Positions 46,610-54,273 of a DNA stretch of 64,000 bases are shown here, in pieces. The translations under genes were made by a program, and so were the position numbers. Within the stretch, counting starts at the first letter, position 1; every line of letters starts with the position of its first letter. Below the pieces are notes generated by a model. That model did no database searches. It was not told where the DNA came from and worked only from the letters and a program-made list of their open reading frames with translations. The stretch lies in contig DATKPC010000116.1 of the NCBI GenBank assembly GCA_035524275.1, forward strand, positions 14,268 to 78,267. Reading direction: 5' to 3'. The DNA is from DATKPC01 sp035524275. Its GTDB lineage: Bacteria; Pseudomonadota; Gammaproteobacteria; Burkholderiales; Burkholderiaceae_F.

Positions 46610-47560
46610 ATGCCGGAATTCGAACTGACGACGCCGATCGCTTTCATCATTTTCAATCGACCGGACACGACGGAGCGCGTTTTCGCGGAGATCGCGAAGG
46701 CCCGGCCCACGAAGCTCCTCCTGATCGGGGATGGCCCGCGGGCGACTCGGCCGGGGGAGGCGGAAAAGGTCGCGGCGGCCCGGCGAATCGTCGAGAAAGT
46801 GAATTGGCCCTGTGACGTGCGGACGAACTTCTCCGATGTCAACCTGGGTTGCACGCGTCGTGTGGCGAGCGGCCTTGACTGGGTCTTCCAGCAGTTCGAA
46901 GACGCCATCATCATGGAAGACGATTGCCTGCCCGACCCGACGTTCTTCCGCTTCTGCCAGGAATTGCTGGAGCGTTATCGCCACGACCTGCGGATCGGGA
47001 TGATCAGTGGCAACAACTTCCAGTTCGGACGCAGGTACGGGGAGGACAGCTACTATTTTTCGAAGTACTGCCATATCTGGGGCTGGGCGACGTGGCGCGA
47101 TCGCTGGCAGAGCGCGGACATCCTCGAGATGCGACATTGGCCCATGGTGCGCGATTCCGGCAGGTTCATCGACCTGACGCCCGGAAACAAGAAAGAAACG
47201 CTGTTCTGGCAACAGGCGTTCGACAAGGTGCATCAGCGCAAGCTGGACGCGTGGGCAGGACCTTGGACCCTGGCCAACTGGATCGAGGGACGCTTGGGCA
47301 TCATCCCCGCCGTCAATCTCATTTCGAATATCGGGTTCGGAGCGGATGCGACGCTCACGACCGACGGCGAAAGCTACCTGGCCAGCATGCGGACGGAGCC
47401 GATCGCTTTCCCCCTGGTTCACCCGGTGATCATCGCGCGCCATATCGTGGCCGACCGCTTTGGCGGTCGGCAGTTCAAGACGGTGCCGGCATGGCGAACA
47501 GCGGGCGGGAAAGTGAAGCGCAAACTGAAGCGGATCCTCGGACTGTCGCGGGGTCGATGA
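46610..47560 (+). CDS. Glycosyltransferase-like protein (GT-A fold, HlpA-like)
   Basis: 316 residues. An N-terminal TPIAFIIFNRPDTTERVFAEIAKARPTKLLLIGDGPR is followed by the GT-A metal segment FEDAIIMEDDCLPDPTFFRFCQELLERYRHD, ISGNNF, a Trp-rich YCHIWGWATWRDRWQ and SNIGFGADATLT. This matches the nucleotide-diphospho-sugar transferase-like proteins sometimes called hemolytic protein HlpA-like, found in exopolysaccharide and lipopolysaccharide loci. The basic C-terminus KVKRKLKRILGLSRGR may touch the membrane. Donor and acceptor unknown. Confidence 0.82.
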   Translation: MPEFELTTPIAFIIFNRPDTTERVFAEIAKARPTKLLLIGDGPRATRPGEAEKVAAARRIVEKVNWPCDVRTNFSDVNLGCTRRVASGLDWVFQQFEDAIIMEDDCLPDPTFFRFCQELLERYRHDLRIGMISGNNFQFGRRYGEDSYYFSKYCHIWGWATWRDRWQSADILEMRHWPMVRDSGRFIDLTPGNKKETLFWQQAFDKVHQRKLDAWAGPWTLANWIEGRLGIIPAVNLISNIGFGADATLTTDGESYLASMRTEPIAFPLVHPVIIARHIVADRFGGRQFKTVPAWRTAGGKVKRKLKRILGLSRGR

Positions 47561-47569
47561 TCGACCCCG
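47549..47569. terminator. Bidirectional hairpin whose loop is the glycosyltransferase stop codon
   Basis: Nine-base perfect arms, CGGGGTCGA (47549-47557) and TCGACCCCG (47561-47569), leave a 3-base loop that is exactly the TGA stop. It sits in the 45-base convergent gap before the flippase stop. No T-run on either side. Confidence 0.55.
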
Positions 47570-47605
47570 TCCTGGGTGCGCTTCGCACCGTGGCATCGAG
47601 GCGGA

Positions 47606-48892
47606 TCAGGGCACGGCGCCCGGTTCGGGGTTCCTCCTGATCTCCACGAGGCACAGGCCGATGATGCCGAGCACGCTCGCGGCCTCGCCGGCGAGCAATC
47701 CGACGAGCGCTCCTTCGGTGCCGATCGAGTGCATCAGGATGAAGCTCGCCAGCAGGGAGACCGTCGCGCAGATGATGGTCAGCGTCGACATCACGCGGAA
47801 GCGGGCCCGCGCCATCAGCAGGTAGGACAACTGGTCGCGAAGCACCATCGCGATCCCGATCGCAAACCACGCCAGCAGCAGATGATCGCGGTTTGGAAAG
47901 TCCTTCTTCAGCACAACCGCGTAGATCCAGTCTCGGAAGATCCAGACCAGCAGCATGTAGACGGCGGAAACCACGGTGAGCCCGGCCGCGATGCCGACCT
48001 GGCGCACCAGGACCGTTCGGGCATTGGTCCGTTGCAGCCACCCGGAAATCGTCGGCAGCATGACGTTACCGATGCCCAGCGAAATCAGGTTGATCGGCAT
48101 GATCAATATGCGCGTCGCCGCGATCGAGGCCACCGATGCGACCGTCAACACGCCGGCCACCAGATAGTTATAGCCTTGCGTGAAGGCCCAGTGACTGGCC
48201 GCCCCGACCGTTGACCATCCGCCGACGGGGAAGATCTCCCGCAGCAGGCCGCGACGCCCCGGAACGCTCCAGGGCTCGATCCGGTATACCGTGCGCTTGA
48301 GCCACTGGCCCGCGATGACCGCGGCAAGCGCCAGGCCGACGATCGCCCAGACGGCCGGATGCGAAACCGACGTGGCGATCGCGGCGCCGACGATCAGAAG
48401 CACCGCATAGATGATGTCACCGCGCAGCAACGTGCTCTGGCCCCGCCGCGCCAGCAGCACCATGCGGAAGAATTCGCGGTTCAGCGCCAAAGCCGAGGCG
48501 GCGATCCCCAGGAGGATGATGACGAATTCCTCGCCGCCGGCGAGCCCGAAGAGGCGGCCGACCAGGGTCGCGCCGGCGAGTATCGGGACGAGCAGCAGCA
48601 GCAGCGCGCGCTGCTCGCGATAAAGCCCGCCCACGAAATCTCCACGCGTCGCCGCGTCGCCGGTATCGCTCGTGATGCAGTAGACCAGCGAAGGGTAGGC
48701 GTACGCGTACTGCAGGGCACTGAGCAGAAGGATCGCGTTCGAGACCAGGACGTAGTAGCTGTAGTCGAGGTCGGACGTCCGGCGGATCAGCAACAGCCCG
48801 ACGCAGAGGGTCGTGGCGGACAGCACGCCCTGTATGAGAATGGACGCGCTGAAGAACCGCACGAACCTTCCATGCCGCTTGACGTCAATCAT
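47606..48892 (-). CDS. Polysaccharide/oligosaccharide flippase, Wzx-like
   Basis: 428 residues, about twelve to fourteen hydrophobic helices, MATE/MOP-superfamily layout: FFSASILIQGVLSATTLCVGLLLI, paired basic loops (LLARRGQSTLLRGD; QWLKRTVYRIEPWS), FPVGGWSTVGAASHWAFTQGYNYLVAGVLTVASV and a second half from about 250. It would move undecaprenyl-linked glycan units across the inner membrane. No Wzy polymerase or priming transferase is in view, so the rest of the pathway lies elsewhere or the product is short. Start ATG 48892. Confidence 0.85.
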   Translation of the reverse strand: MIDVKRHGRFVRFFSASILIQGVLSATTLCVGLLLIRRTSDLDYSYYVLVSNAILLLSALQYAYAYPSLVYCITSDTGDAATRGDFVGGLYREQRALLLLLVPILAGATLVGRLFGLAGGEEFVIILLGIAASALALNREFFRMVLLARRGQSTLLRGDIIYAVLLIVGAAIATSVSHPAVWAIVGLALAAVIAGQWLKRTVYRIEPWSVPGRRGLLREIFPVGGWSTVGAASHWAFTQGYNYLVAGVLTVASVASIAATRILIMPINLISLGIGNVMLPTISGWLQRTNARTVLVRQVGIAAGLTVVSAVYMLLVWIFRDWIYAVVLKKDFPNRDHLLLAWFAIGIAMVLRDQLSYLLMARARFRVMSTLTIICATVSLLASFILMHSIGTEGALVGLLAGEAASVLGIIGLCLVEIRRNPEPGAVP

Positions 48893-49088
48893 GGACAGTC
48901 TCTTTCAAATTCGGGAAAGCGAGGCGTCGCGTTCGGCCGGCGATCTTTCCGGTCGACGCCGGGAACTTACGCGGGATCGACGTCCGCGCGGTGACCTCGT
49001 CGACGCGCCTGGCCCCGGGAGGGCAAGAATGGGCAGACACCAGGCTTGAACGGCCTGAAGCGAACGGGGTGCGGCATCGAATCGGTGG

Positions 49089-49586
49089 CTAAGGGCGCTT
49101 CAGGTAGGTCGCCGTTTCGCGGGCGACCAGCGCATCGTCGGCGTCGGAAAAATCGGTCTGCACGACGATGGCGTATAGCACGCCGGCCTTGCCCCGTTTG
49201 ACCTGTACGTCCTTGAGGACCGATCGGACCCGGATCCATTCTCCGGCGCAGACCGGGCGGTTTATCGTGAATTCGCTGGAGCCGCCCATCGCGCGCGTCG
49301 CCGGGACCGGCACGTCCAGTTCCGTCGGCGAGCCGTCCGGTGGCAGGGCCTCCGCGGCCACCGGATCGAAAACCATCGTCTGGAAAAAAAGCGGCGGTGC
49401 GACCACGTCGCGATGGCCCGCCGCACGAGCCGCTTCCGGATCGCGATGGATCGGGTTGGTCTCGCCAATGGCCTGCGCGAATTTTCGAATGTCGAGCGCG
49501 GTGACGAGATGCGACCGTTCACGCACCCGGCCAATCATCGCCCGCGCCTCCGGCGGTACGACCGTCTCGTCGGACGCGGGCGCCAT
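49089..49586 (-). CDS. MaoC-type (FAS1-like) dehydratase
   Basis: 165 residues, one hotdog domain of the N-terminal MaoC/FAS1-like type. The segment IRKFAQAIGETNPIHRDPEAARAAGHRDVVAPPLFFQTMVF carries the typical NPIHxD catalytic motif, followed by the dehydratase tail GGSSEFTINRPVCAGEWIRVRSVLKDVQVKRGKAGVLYAIVVQTDF. It starts four bases after the HMG-CoA synthase stop (MAPASDETV), so the two are one operon. A two-component partnership with the small MaoC protein at 45977 is inference. Confidence 0.88.
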   Translation of the reverse strand: MAPASDETVVPPEARAMIGRVRERSHLVTALDIRKFAQAIGETNPIHRDPEAARAAGHRDVVAPPLFFQTMVFDPVAAEALPPDGSPTELDVPVPATRAMGGSSEFTINRPVCAGEWIRVRSVLKDVQVKRGKAGVLYAIVVQTDFSDADDALVARETATYLKRP

Positions 49587-49590
49587 CTCG

Positions 49591-51078
49591 TCAGGCCCTG
49601 ACCCCGGTCTCGACGTGCCGGTAGAACTCGATTCCGGCGTCCTGATAGGCGGACGCGGTCGATGTCCCGATGTGGTCGACGACGAAGCCGGAGAATGCCG
49701 GCACGCCCAGGCCCGGAGCCTTGCGCCCTTCGTGCAGGGCCTCGTACTGGTCCTTGTCGAGGTCGATCGGGGACGCGAGCGCATCGGCGACCTTGGACTT
49801 CGCCGCGGCCTTCTCCCATCCGGGCACCACTTCGGCCGGCATGGTTTCGGACGCGTCGCCGCTTCCGTAGCCGATCAGCAGGATTTCCTTGCCGGCCAGG
49901 TCGGTACCGATGCGGGCGCCTTCCTCCAGGCCGGACGCCAGCCATCCCGGCAAGGCCGCCGAGTAGAGATTGCCCATCTCCATCATCGCGGAGGTGCCGA
50001 GCGTGAATTTCTTCTCGACCACGTCCGCATACGTGGGCGTGTCCCGGAAGGCCTTCGCGACCTCGGTCATCAGCGGATACGGATCGTCGACGAGGTCCCC
50101 CTGGAGGGCACGCTGCAGCAGTTGCGGATCGGACTTCGTTTCGGCCATGAGTGCGTCCAAATCGACGCCCGCTGCGGCAGCGTAGCGGGAAAGCTCGCTG
50201 CGTCCGCCTTCTCCATCCTGGGCCAGCGCAAACAGGTACGCCGTGGTCCAGGCCGTCACCGGCATGCGCGAATAGGGTCGATGCATGAACACCGCCGCGA
50301 CATCGCGGAGGTAGCCTGCCCGGCCGACCTTGGACTTGCGGAAGAACGCGTCCAGCGAGGCCACGGTTTCGTCCACGTAGCAGGCCGTCGAATACTTGCC
50401 ATTGAATACCGGCACGTCGCGCACGCGCTGGTCTTCGGATCGCGCCTGGCCGAGGTATCTCAGAAACGGCTTGCGGAAGTCCAACGCGCGATACAGCGTC
50501 GTGCTGGCGGCACGACGGACATCGATGGCCAGGAGCTTCGGATCGGCCTCGAGCAACATGGCCACGGCGCCGGCTCCCTGTGTCGGCTCACCGGTGCTTC
50601 CGCGCGCATATTCCGCGATATCCGAGGTCACCACAATGGCTCGTCGCCCTACGCCATCCGTCTGAAGGTAGCGCAGCGCGCCCTTTACCGCGAACATCCC
50701 GCCGAGGCACGCCTGCTTCACTTCGGGCGCCTCGACCTCCCGGGAAATCGCGGGTATGCCCCACTTCTCGAGAACCTGGTCCACGAGCCCGCGCACGATG
50801 ATGGCGCCGGACGTGGCGTTGTCCGTTCCCGATTCGGTCCCGAGGCCGATAAAGCCCACGGTCCGAGGGTCGATCTCATGGTCGCGAATCAACCGCAGCA
50901 CCGCGTTCGCGGCCATCGTGTACACGTTATGGTCAGCGCCGACGACCCGGAAGGAATTGCCGACCACGGCTCGGGTCTTGGGCCATGAATTCCCCGTCCA
51001 ATCGCACCACCGCTGCAGTTGCACGCGGTAAGGGGGAAGGAAGAGGGAAAAACCGCTGATTCCGACTTTATTGCTCAT
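49591..51078 (-). CDS. Hydroxymethylglutaryl-CoA synthase family enzyme
   Basis: 495 residues, thiolase fold. The Glu-Cys-His triad of HMG-CoA synthase can be placed: Glu82 in GLGTESGTDN, nucleophile Cys124 in APEVKQACLGGMFAVKG and His266 in VFMHRPYSRMP. EYARGSTGEPTQGAGAVAMLLE is the second thiolase signature. It could condense acetyl-CoA with acetoacetyl-CoA or a related beta-ketoacyl substrate. No HMG-CoA reductase or mevalonate kinase is nearby; the partners are a dehydratase and glycan genes. ATG 51078 (MSNKVGISGF) is preferred over 51087. Confidence 0.9.
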   Translation of the reverse strand: MSNKVGISGFSLFLPPYRVQLQRWCDWTGNSWPKTRAVVGNSFRVVGADHNVYTMAANAVLRLIRDHEIDPRTVGFIGLGTESGTDNATSGAIIVRGLVDQVLEKWGIPAISREVEAPEVKQACLGGMFAVKGALRYLQTDGVGRRAIVVTSDIAEYARGSTGEPTQGAGAVAMLLEADPKLLAIDVRRAASTTLYRALDFRKPFLRYLGQARSEDQRVRDVPVFNGKYSTACYVDETVASLDAFFRKSKVGRAGYLRDVAAVFMHRPYSRMPVTAWTTAYLFALAQDGEGGRSELSRYAAAAGVDLDALMAETKSDPQLLQRALQGDLVDDPYPLMTEVAKAFRDTPTYADVVEKKFTLGTSAMMEMGNLYSAALPGWLASGLEEGARIGTDLAGKEILLIGYGSGDASETMPAEVVPGWEKAAAKSKVADALASPIDLDKDQYEALHEGRKAPGLGVPAFSGFVVDHIGTSTASAYQDAGIEFYRHVETGVRA

Positions 51079-51429
51079 GACACCCATCCTATGGATAGAG
51101 CCCCGTGGGTCCCGCGGGGCGTCTCGGTCGCGACGCCCGCGCGACGCTTCGGAGAATTGCCCATCGGGCGCAATCCCCCGTTTGCGCTAAAAACTCACGA
51201 ATGTGCGTGATGGGGATACCAAGATTAAGCCACAAATCGCCGGAGAGGAAAAGTGGCGAGGGGATCAAATTTTTTCTCGGCCCTAAATTGACCCCCATCG
51301 CCCCGAGGGAATCGGCGGATCCACGCGAAACGGGACGGCCCCGTGAATCGCCGGTCGATTCGGCCGACGGTCCACCGCTCGAAGCCGGCGTCCCGAGCGC
51401 CCTCAACCTGCAGCGACCACGGGTCTTCG
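51079..51429. other. Intergenic region upstream of the HMG-CoA synthase operon, with an inverted repeat
   Basis: No gene. An imperfect inverted repeat lies at 51260-51296: GGGGATCAAATTT faces TAAATTGACCCC across an 11-base spacer. It might be an operator or a transcript-end structure of the flanking lipoprotein gene. A shorter repeat, TCACG-6 bases-CGTGA, lies at about 51193-51210, nearer the synthase start. Confidence 0.3.
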
Positions 51430-52611
51430 TCAGTGGAATATCACCGCGCAGGTCATGTAGTCCGGGGGCACGCCCGTCAAGCCGGCGCTGTTTGTCGATT
51501 CCTGCGGACTGAAGGTGGCGGTTTGAGCACCCGTGGACGACACCAGCGCATACTCGGCGCGCGTCGACGGATTGCCGACACGCAAGAAGTCCCATAGGGA
51601 CCCTGCATCGGTGAATCCGTTGCCGACCAGAGGTGCGGCGGGCGCCACGGACCCGTAGTCGTCCATCGAAACCGCGACGAGCAGGCCGCTGGAGGCGCTG
51701 TTGGTCAGGTTGACCTTCACGGTGTTCGAACCGGGCGGCAGTTTCGATTGGAAATTGAGCGCGTGCGCGACCAGCGGCGCGGCCGACACGCCGCCGATCT
51801 CGAACACGGCAATTCCCACATAGTCTTCCCAGGTGGTTGGCGTCGGTGTCATGTTGATCGTATAGCTGCCGGCCGGGACATTGGCGGCATACCAGTGGCC
51901 CAGCGACTGCCAGTGCCCAGACGGCGTGTCGTCGTAGCGGTCGAGAAGGGTATAGGTGTTCGTCCCGTCGGTGACATTCATCGACGGGTAGGTATTGGCA
52001 ATGTTCGGCCAGGTTCCTACGACGTAGATCGTGCTGCCTGCCTGCACATTGTTCAGGGTGACCTTCCAAGCAGTGCTGTTCGCGCCCGGATAGCCGTTGT
52101 ATTGAGCCGACTGCAGGATTCTCCCCGTGCTGGTGTTTGGCGGACTGCACGTGACGCTGATCGAAGTGACCGCACCACTGCCTACGCGGCCGGACGCGTT
52201 GCTCACCGTGCAGGTTTCGCCGTTCGGTTGCGTGGCAACGCTCGCGTCATAGGACGAGCCGGCTGCCAACGCCGTCGGGAACGTGAAGTTGCCGTTGACG
52301 CTCACGGTGACGGGATCGCCGCCGTTGTCGTTCAAGGTGACCGAAGCGCCGCTCGCGAGACCGGAAACGGTGCCACCCACGGCAAAGGCCGCGTTGCCGC
52401 CCAGGCTTGTGCCGCCGCTACTGGAACCACTGCTGCTGCCGCCGCCGCTGCTTCCACTGCCACTGGCCTCATTGGCGCCACCACCGCCGCCGCCGCAACC
52501 CGACAGCACGAGCAATGCCAAGCCAAGGCAGCACAGCGGTGACCAGGCCCGAGGAACCTGCCCGACGACGCCAATGCGCGTGAAGTATCCGGAACTCGAG
52601 CGACGTTTCAC
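51430..52611 (-). CDS. Secreted lipoprotein with Ser/Gly linker and Ig-like domain
   Basis: 393 residues. The signal ends in a lipobox LVLSGC (Cys near residue 39), followed by a GGGGGG and Ser/Gly-rich linker (to about residue 72). An Ig-like beta domain comes next (GTVSGLASGASVTLNDNGGDPVTVSVNGNFTFPTALAAGSSYDASVATQPNGETCTVSNASG), then about 230 residues of another beta-rich domain (WKVTLNNVQAGSTIYVVGTWPN...SGLLVAVSMDDYGSV). The Ig-type domain is common in beta- and gammaproteobacterial surface proteins. Function unknown; an adhesin or glycan-binding surface protein is possible. Confidence 0.8.
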   Translation of the reverse strand: MKRRSSSGYFTRIGVVGQVPRAWSPLCCLGLALLVLSGCGGGGGGANEASGSGSSGGGSSSGSSSGGTSLGGNAAFAVGGTVSGLASGASVTLNDNGGDPVTVSVNGNFTFPTALAAGSSYDASVATQPNGETCTVSNASGRVGSGAVTSISVTCSPPNTSTGRILQSAQYNGYPGANSTAWKVTLNNVQAGSTIYVVGTWPNIANTYPSMNVTDGTNTYTLLDRYDDTPSGHWQSLGHWYAANVPAGSYTINMTPTPTTWEDYVGIAVFEIGGVSAAPLVAHALNFQSKLPPGSNTVKVNLTNSASSGLLVAVSMDDYGSVAPAAPLVGNGFTDAGSLWDFLRVGNPSTRAEYALVSSTGAQTATFSPQESTNSAGLTGVPPDYMTCAVIFH

Positions 52612-53499
52612 TTGGTTCTTTCATCGCCAACCCGACAGGGCGCCCGACGTACGGCGGGGGGCTGCGATTACCAGGACATCCGAAGCGGCGAGCGTCCGTT
52701 GGACGGCGACAACCGCAACCTGCTTTCGACTCCGCGACTATACGGCGGGCACGCTCGAAACGTCCAACGTTCGTTGGCGCCCGCGCGTCGCCGAGGGTTC
52801 GATACGCTCAGGCTCGCGCGCGATCGGTTTTCGATTGGCGCGAAAAGACTATTGCCATTCTGCAAACCGCGGCGCGCCGTGGGCTATCACGTCATACATC
52901 GCTCCGCACATCGTGTCCGACGACGAAGTCGGGGCCGCGAGGCATTACGCATTCGGGGGCGTGGGGACGTAGGGCGGCCTTGACCGGCAGCCGACGACAT
53001 GCGCGTCCTTGCAGTTGCTTCGGCGCGTAGGATCGAGGCAAATCGATCCCGCGGACGAAGTCGATGTCAATTGTCGGATCGCGTCGTCAGCGCGAAGGGC
53101 TGGCCGCCGGTGCATGGCGCGGTACCCGGATTCAGGCATCCGACCGCCACGACGGTGGCCACTTGCCTGGCGTTCAGGGTCAACGTCACGCTGGCGGCGC
53201 TCGGCCGGTTGGGGCTGGTTGCGCCGCCGTGGACGACGGCGACGGTGTATGCGAGCTGCTCGAACGGACCGAGCCCGTCATGCACGGGTCGGGAGCCTGG
53301 ACGCGTACGCTCAAGCTGATCGACGCGTCGCAACCGGCGAACCTTACGAGCCGGGTCGGGTCGCGTCAGGCCGGCCCGGTTCCGTCGCCGGGCTCGGCGC
53401 CACCACCGCCGGGATCACGTCAGTTGCCTGCCGGTACGCCGTGGCCGTCGAGTCATCAGCTAGGATGAGCGTCCGGGGAGAACTTCCAGCCCATCGACA
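52612..53499. other. Long region without a clear gene
   Basis: About 890 bases with no supported coding region. Several frames of 60-230 codons exist on both strands, but none has a start with ribosome site, a motif or an end fitting its neighbours. The best is a minus-strand frame at 53067-53333 (ending GGQPFALTTRSDN), which has GC-rich third positions and might be part of a decayed secreted protein. The upstream control region of the lipoprotein gene must lie next to 52612. Confidence 0.35.
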
Positions 53500-54228
53500 A
53501 TGCGAAAGCGGCAAGGCCAGGTCGTTGCACTCGGGGGCGGCGGTTTTTCAATGGAACCGGACAATCCGCTTCTCGACGACTTTTTTCTCTCCCTGTGTCG
53601 GCGCAAGCCCGCTCGAGTTTGCTTCATCCCCACGGCCAGCGGAGACGCGGCGACCTACATCACGAAGTTCTATCGGGCATTCAGTGGTCGATGCATACCG
53701 ACGGACCTGACGCTCTTTGACTCGACGGCCCTGCCGCGGCAGCCGTCCCGGACGCGCGACCTCGCAGCGTTCGTGCAGGCCCAGGATGCCTTCTATGTCG
53801 GTGGCGGCAATACGGTCCATCTCCTGGCGGTATGGCGCGCTCACGGACTCGACAGGCTGTTGCGTGGCGCATGGCAAGCGGGCGCGGTGCTGGGCGGCGT
53901 GAGCGCCGGCATGCTGTGTTGGTTTCAAGGAGGGATCACCGATTCCTTCGGAGGCTACCGGGGTATCCGCGACGGCCTCGGCCTGCTTCGCGGCACGGCG
54001 TGTCCTCACTACGATGGCGAAGCGAAGCGACAAGCCGCGTTTCGGCGGTTCATCGCGAGTGGCGCTCCCGCCGGATATGCCGCCGACGATGGCGTCGGAC
54101 TGCACTTCGAGGGCACGCGGCTCCAGGAAGTGGTGAGCTCGCGGCCGAATGCGCTGGCCTACCGACTGCGACGCACGCGAGGTCGGGTGGAAATCAAGCC
54201 GATGCGCGTGCGTTACCTTGGCAAGTAG
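53500..54228 (+). CDS. Peptidase S51 (dipeptidase E / cyanophycinase-like) protein
   Basis: 242 residues, class I glutamine amidotransferase-like fold. Serine nucleophile Ser135 in LGGVSAGMLCWF, preceded by VGGGNTVHLLAVWR. The N-terminus VVALGGGGFSMEPDNPLLDDFFLSLCRRKPARVCFIPTASGD is typical of the dipeptidase E/S51 family, which cleaves Asp-Xaa peptides or, in relatives, cyanophycin. Cytoplasmic. Convergent with the TonB receptor. Confidence 0.9.
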   Translation: MRKRQGQVVALGGGGFSMEPDNPLLDDFFLSLCRRKPARVCFIPTASGDAATYITKFYRAFSGRCIPTDLTLFDSTALPRQPSRTRDLAAFVQAQDAFYVGGGNTVHLLAVWRAHGLDRLLRGAWQAGAVLGGVSAGMLCWFQGGITDSFGGYRGIRDGLGLLRGTACPHYDGEAKRQAAFRRFIASGAPAGYAADDGVGLHFEGTRLQEVVSSRPNALAYRLRRTRGRVEIKPMRVRYLGK

Positions 54229-54273
54229 TCGCGCGGCGGCGGGCAGCGGCCAGCGGGTCGACGTCGGGCCCGC

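Noticed and set aside
49168..50988. 606-codon plus-strand frame opposite the HMG-CoA synthase gene
   Set aside because: Shadow of the minus-strand gene whose thiolase-fold motifs are intact.
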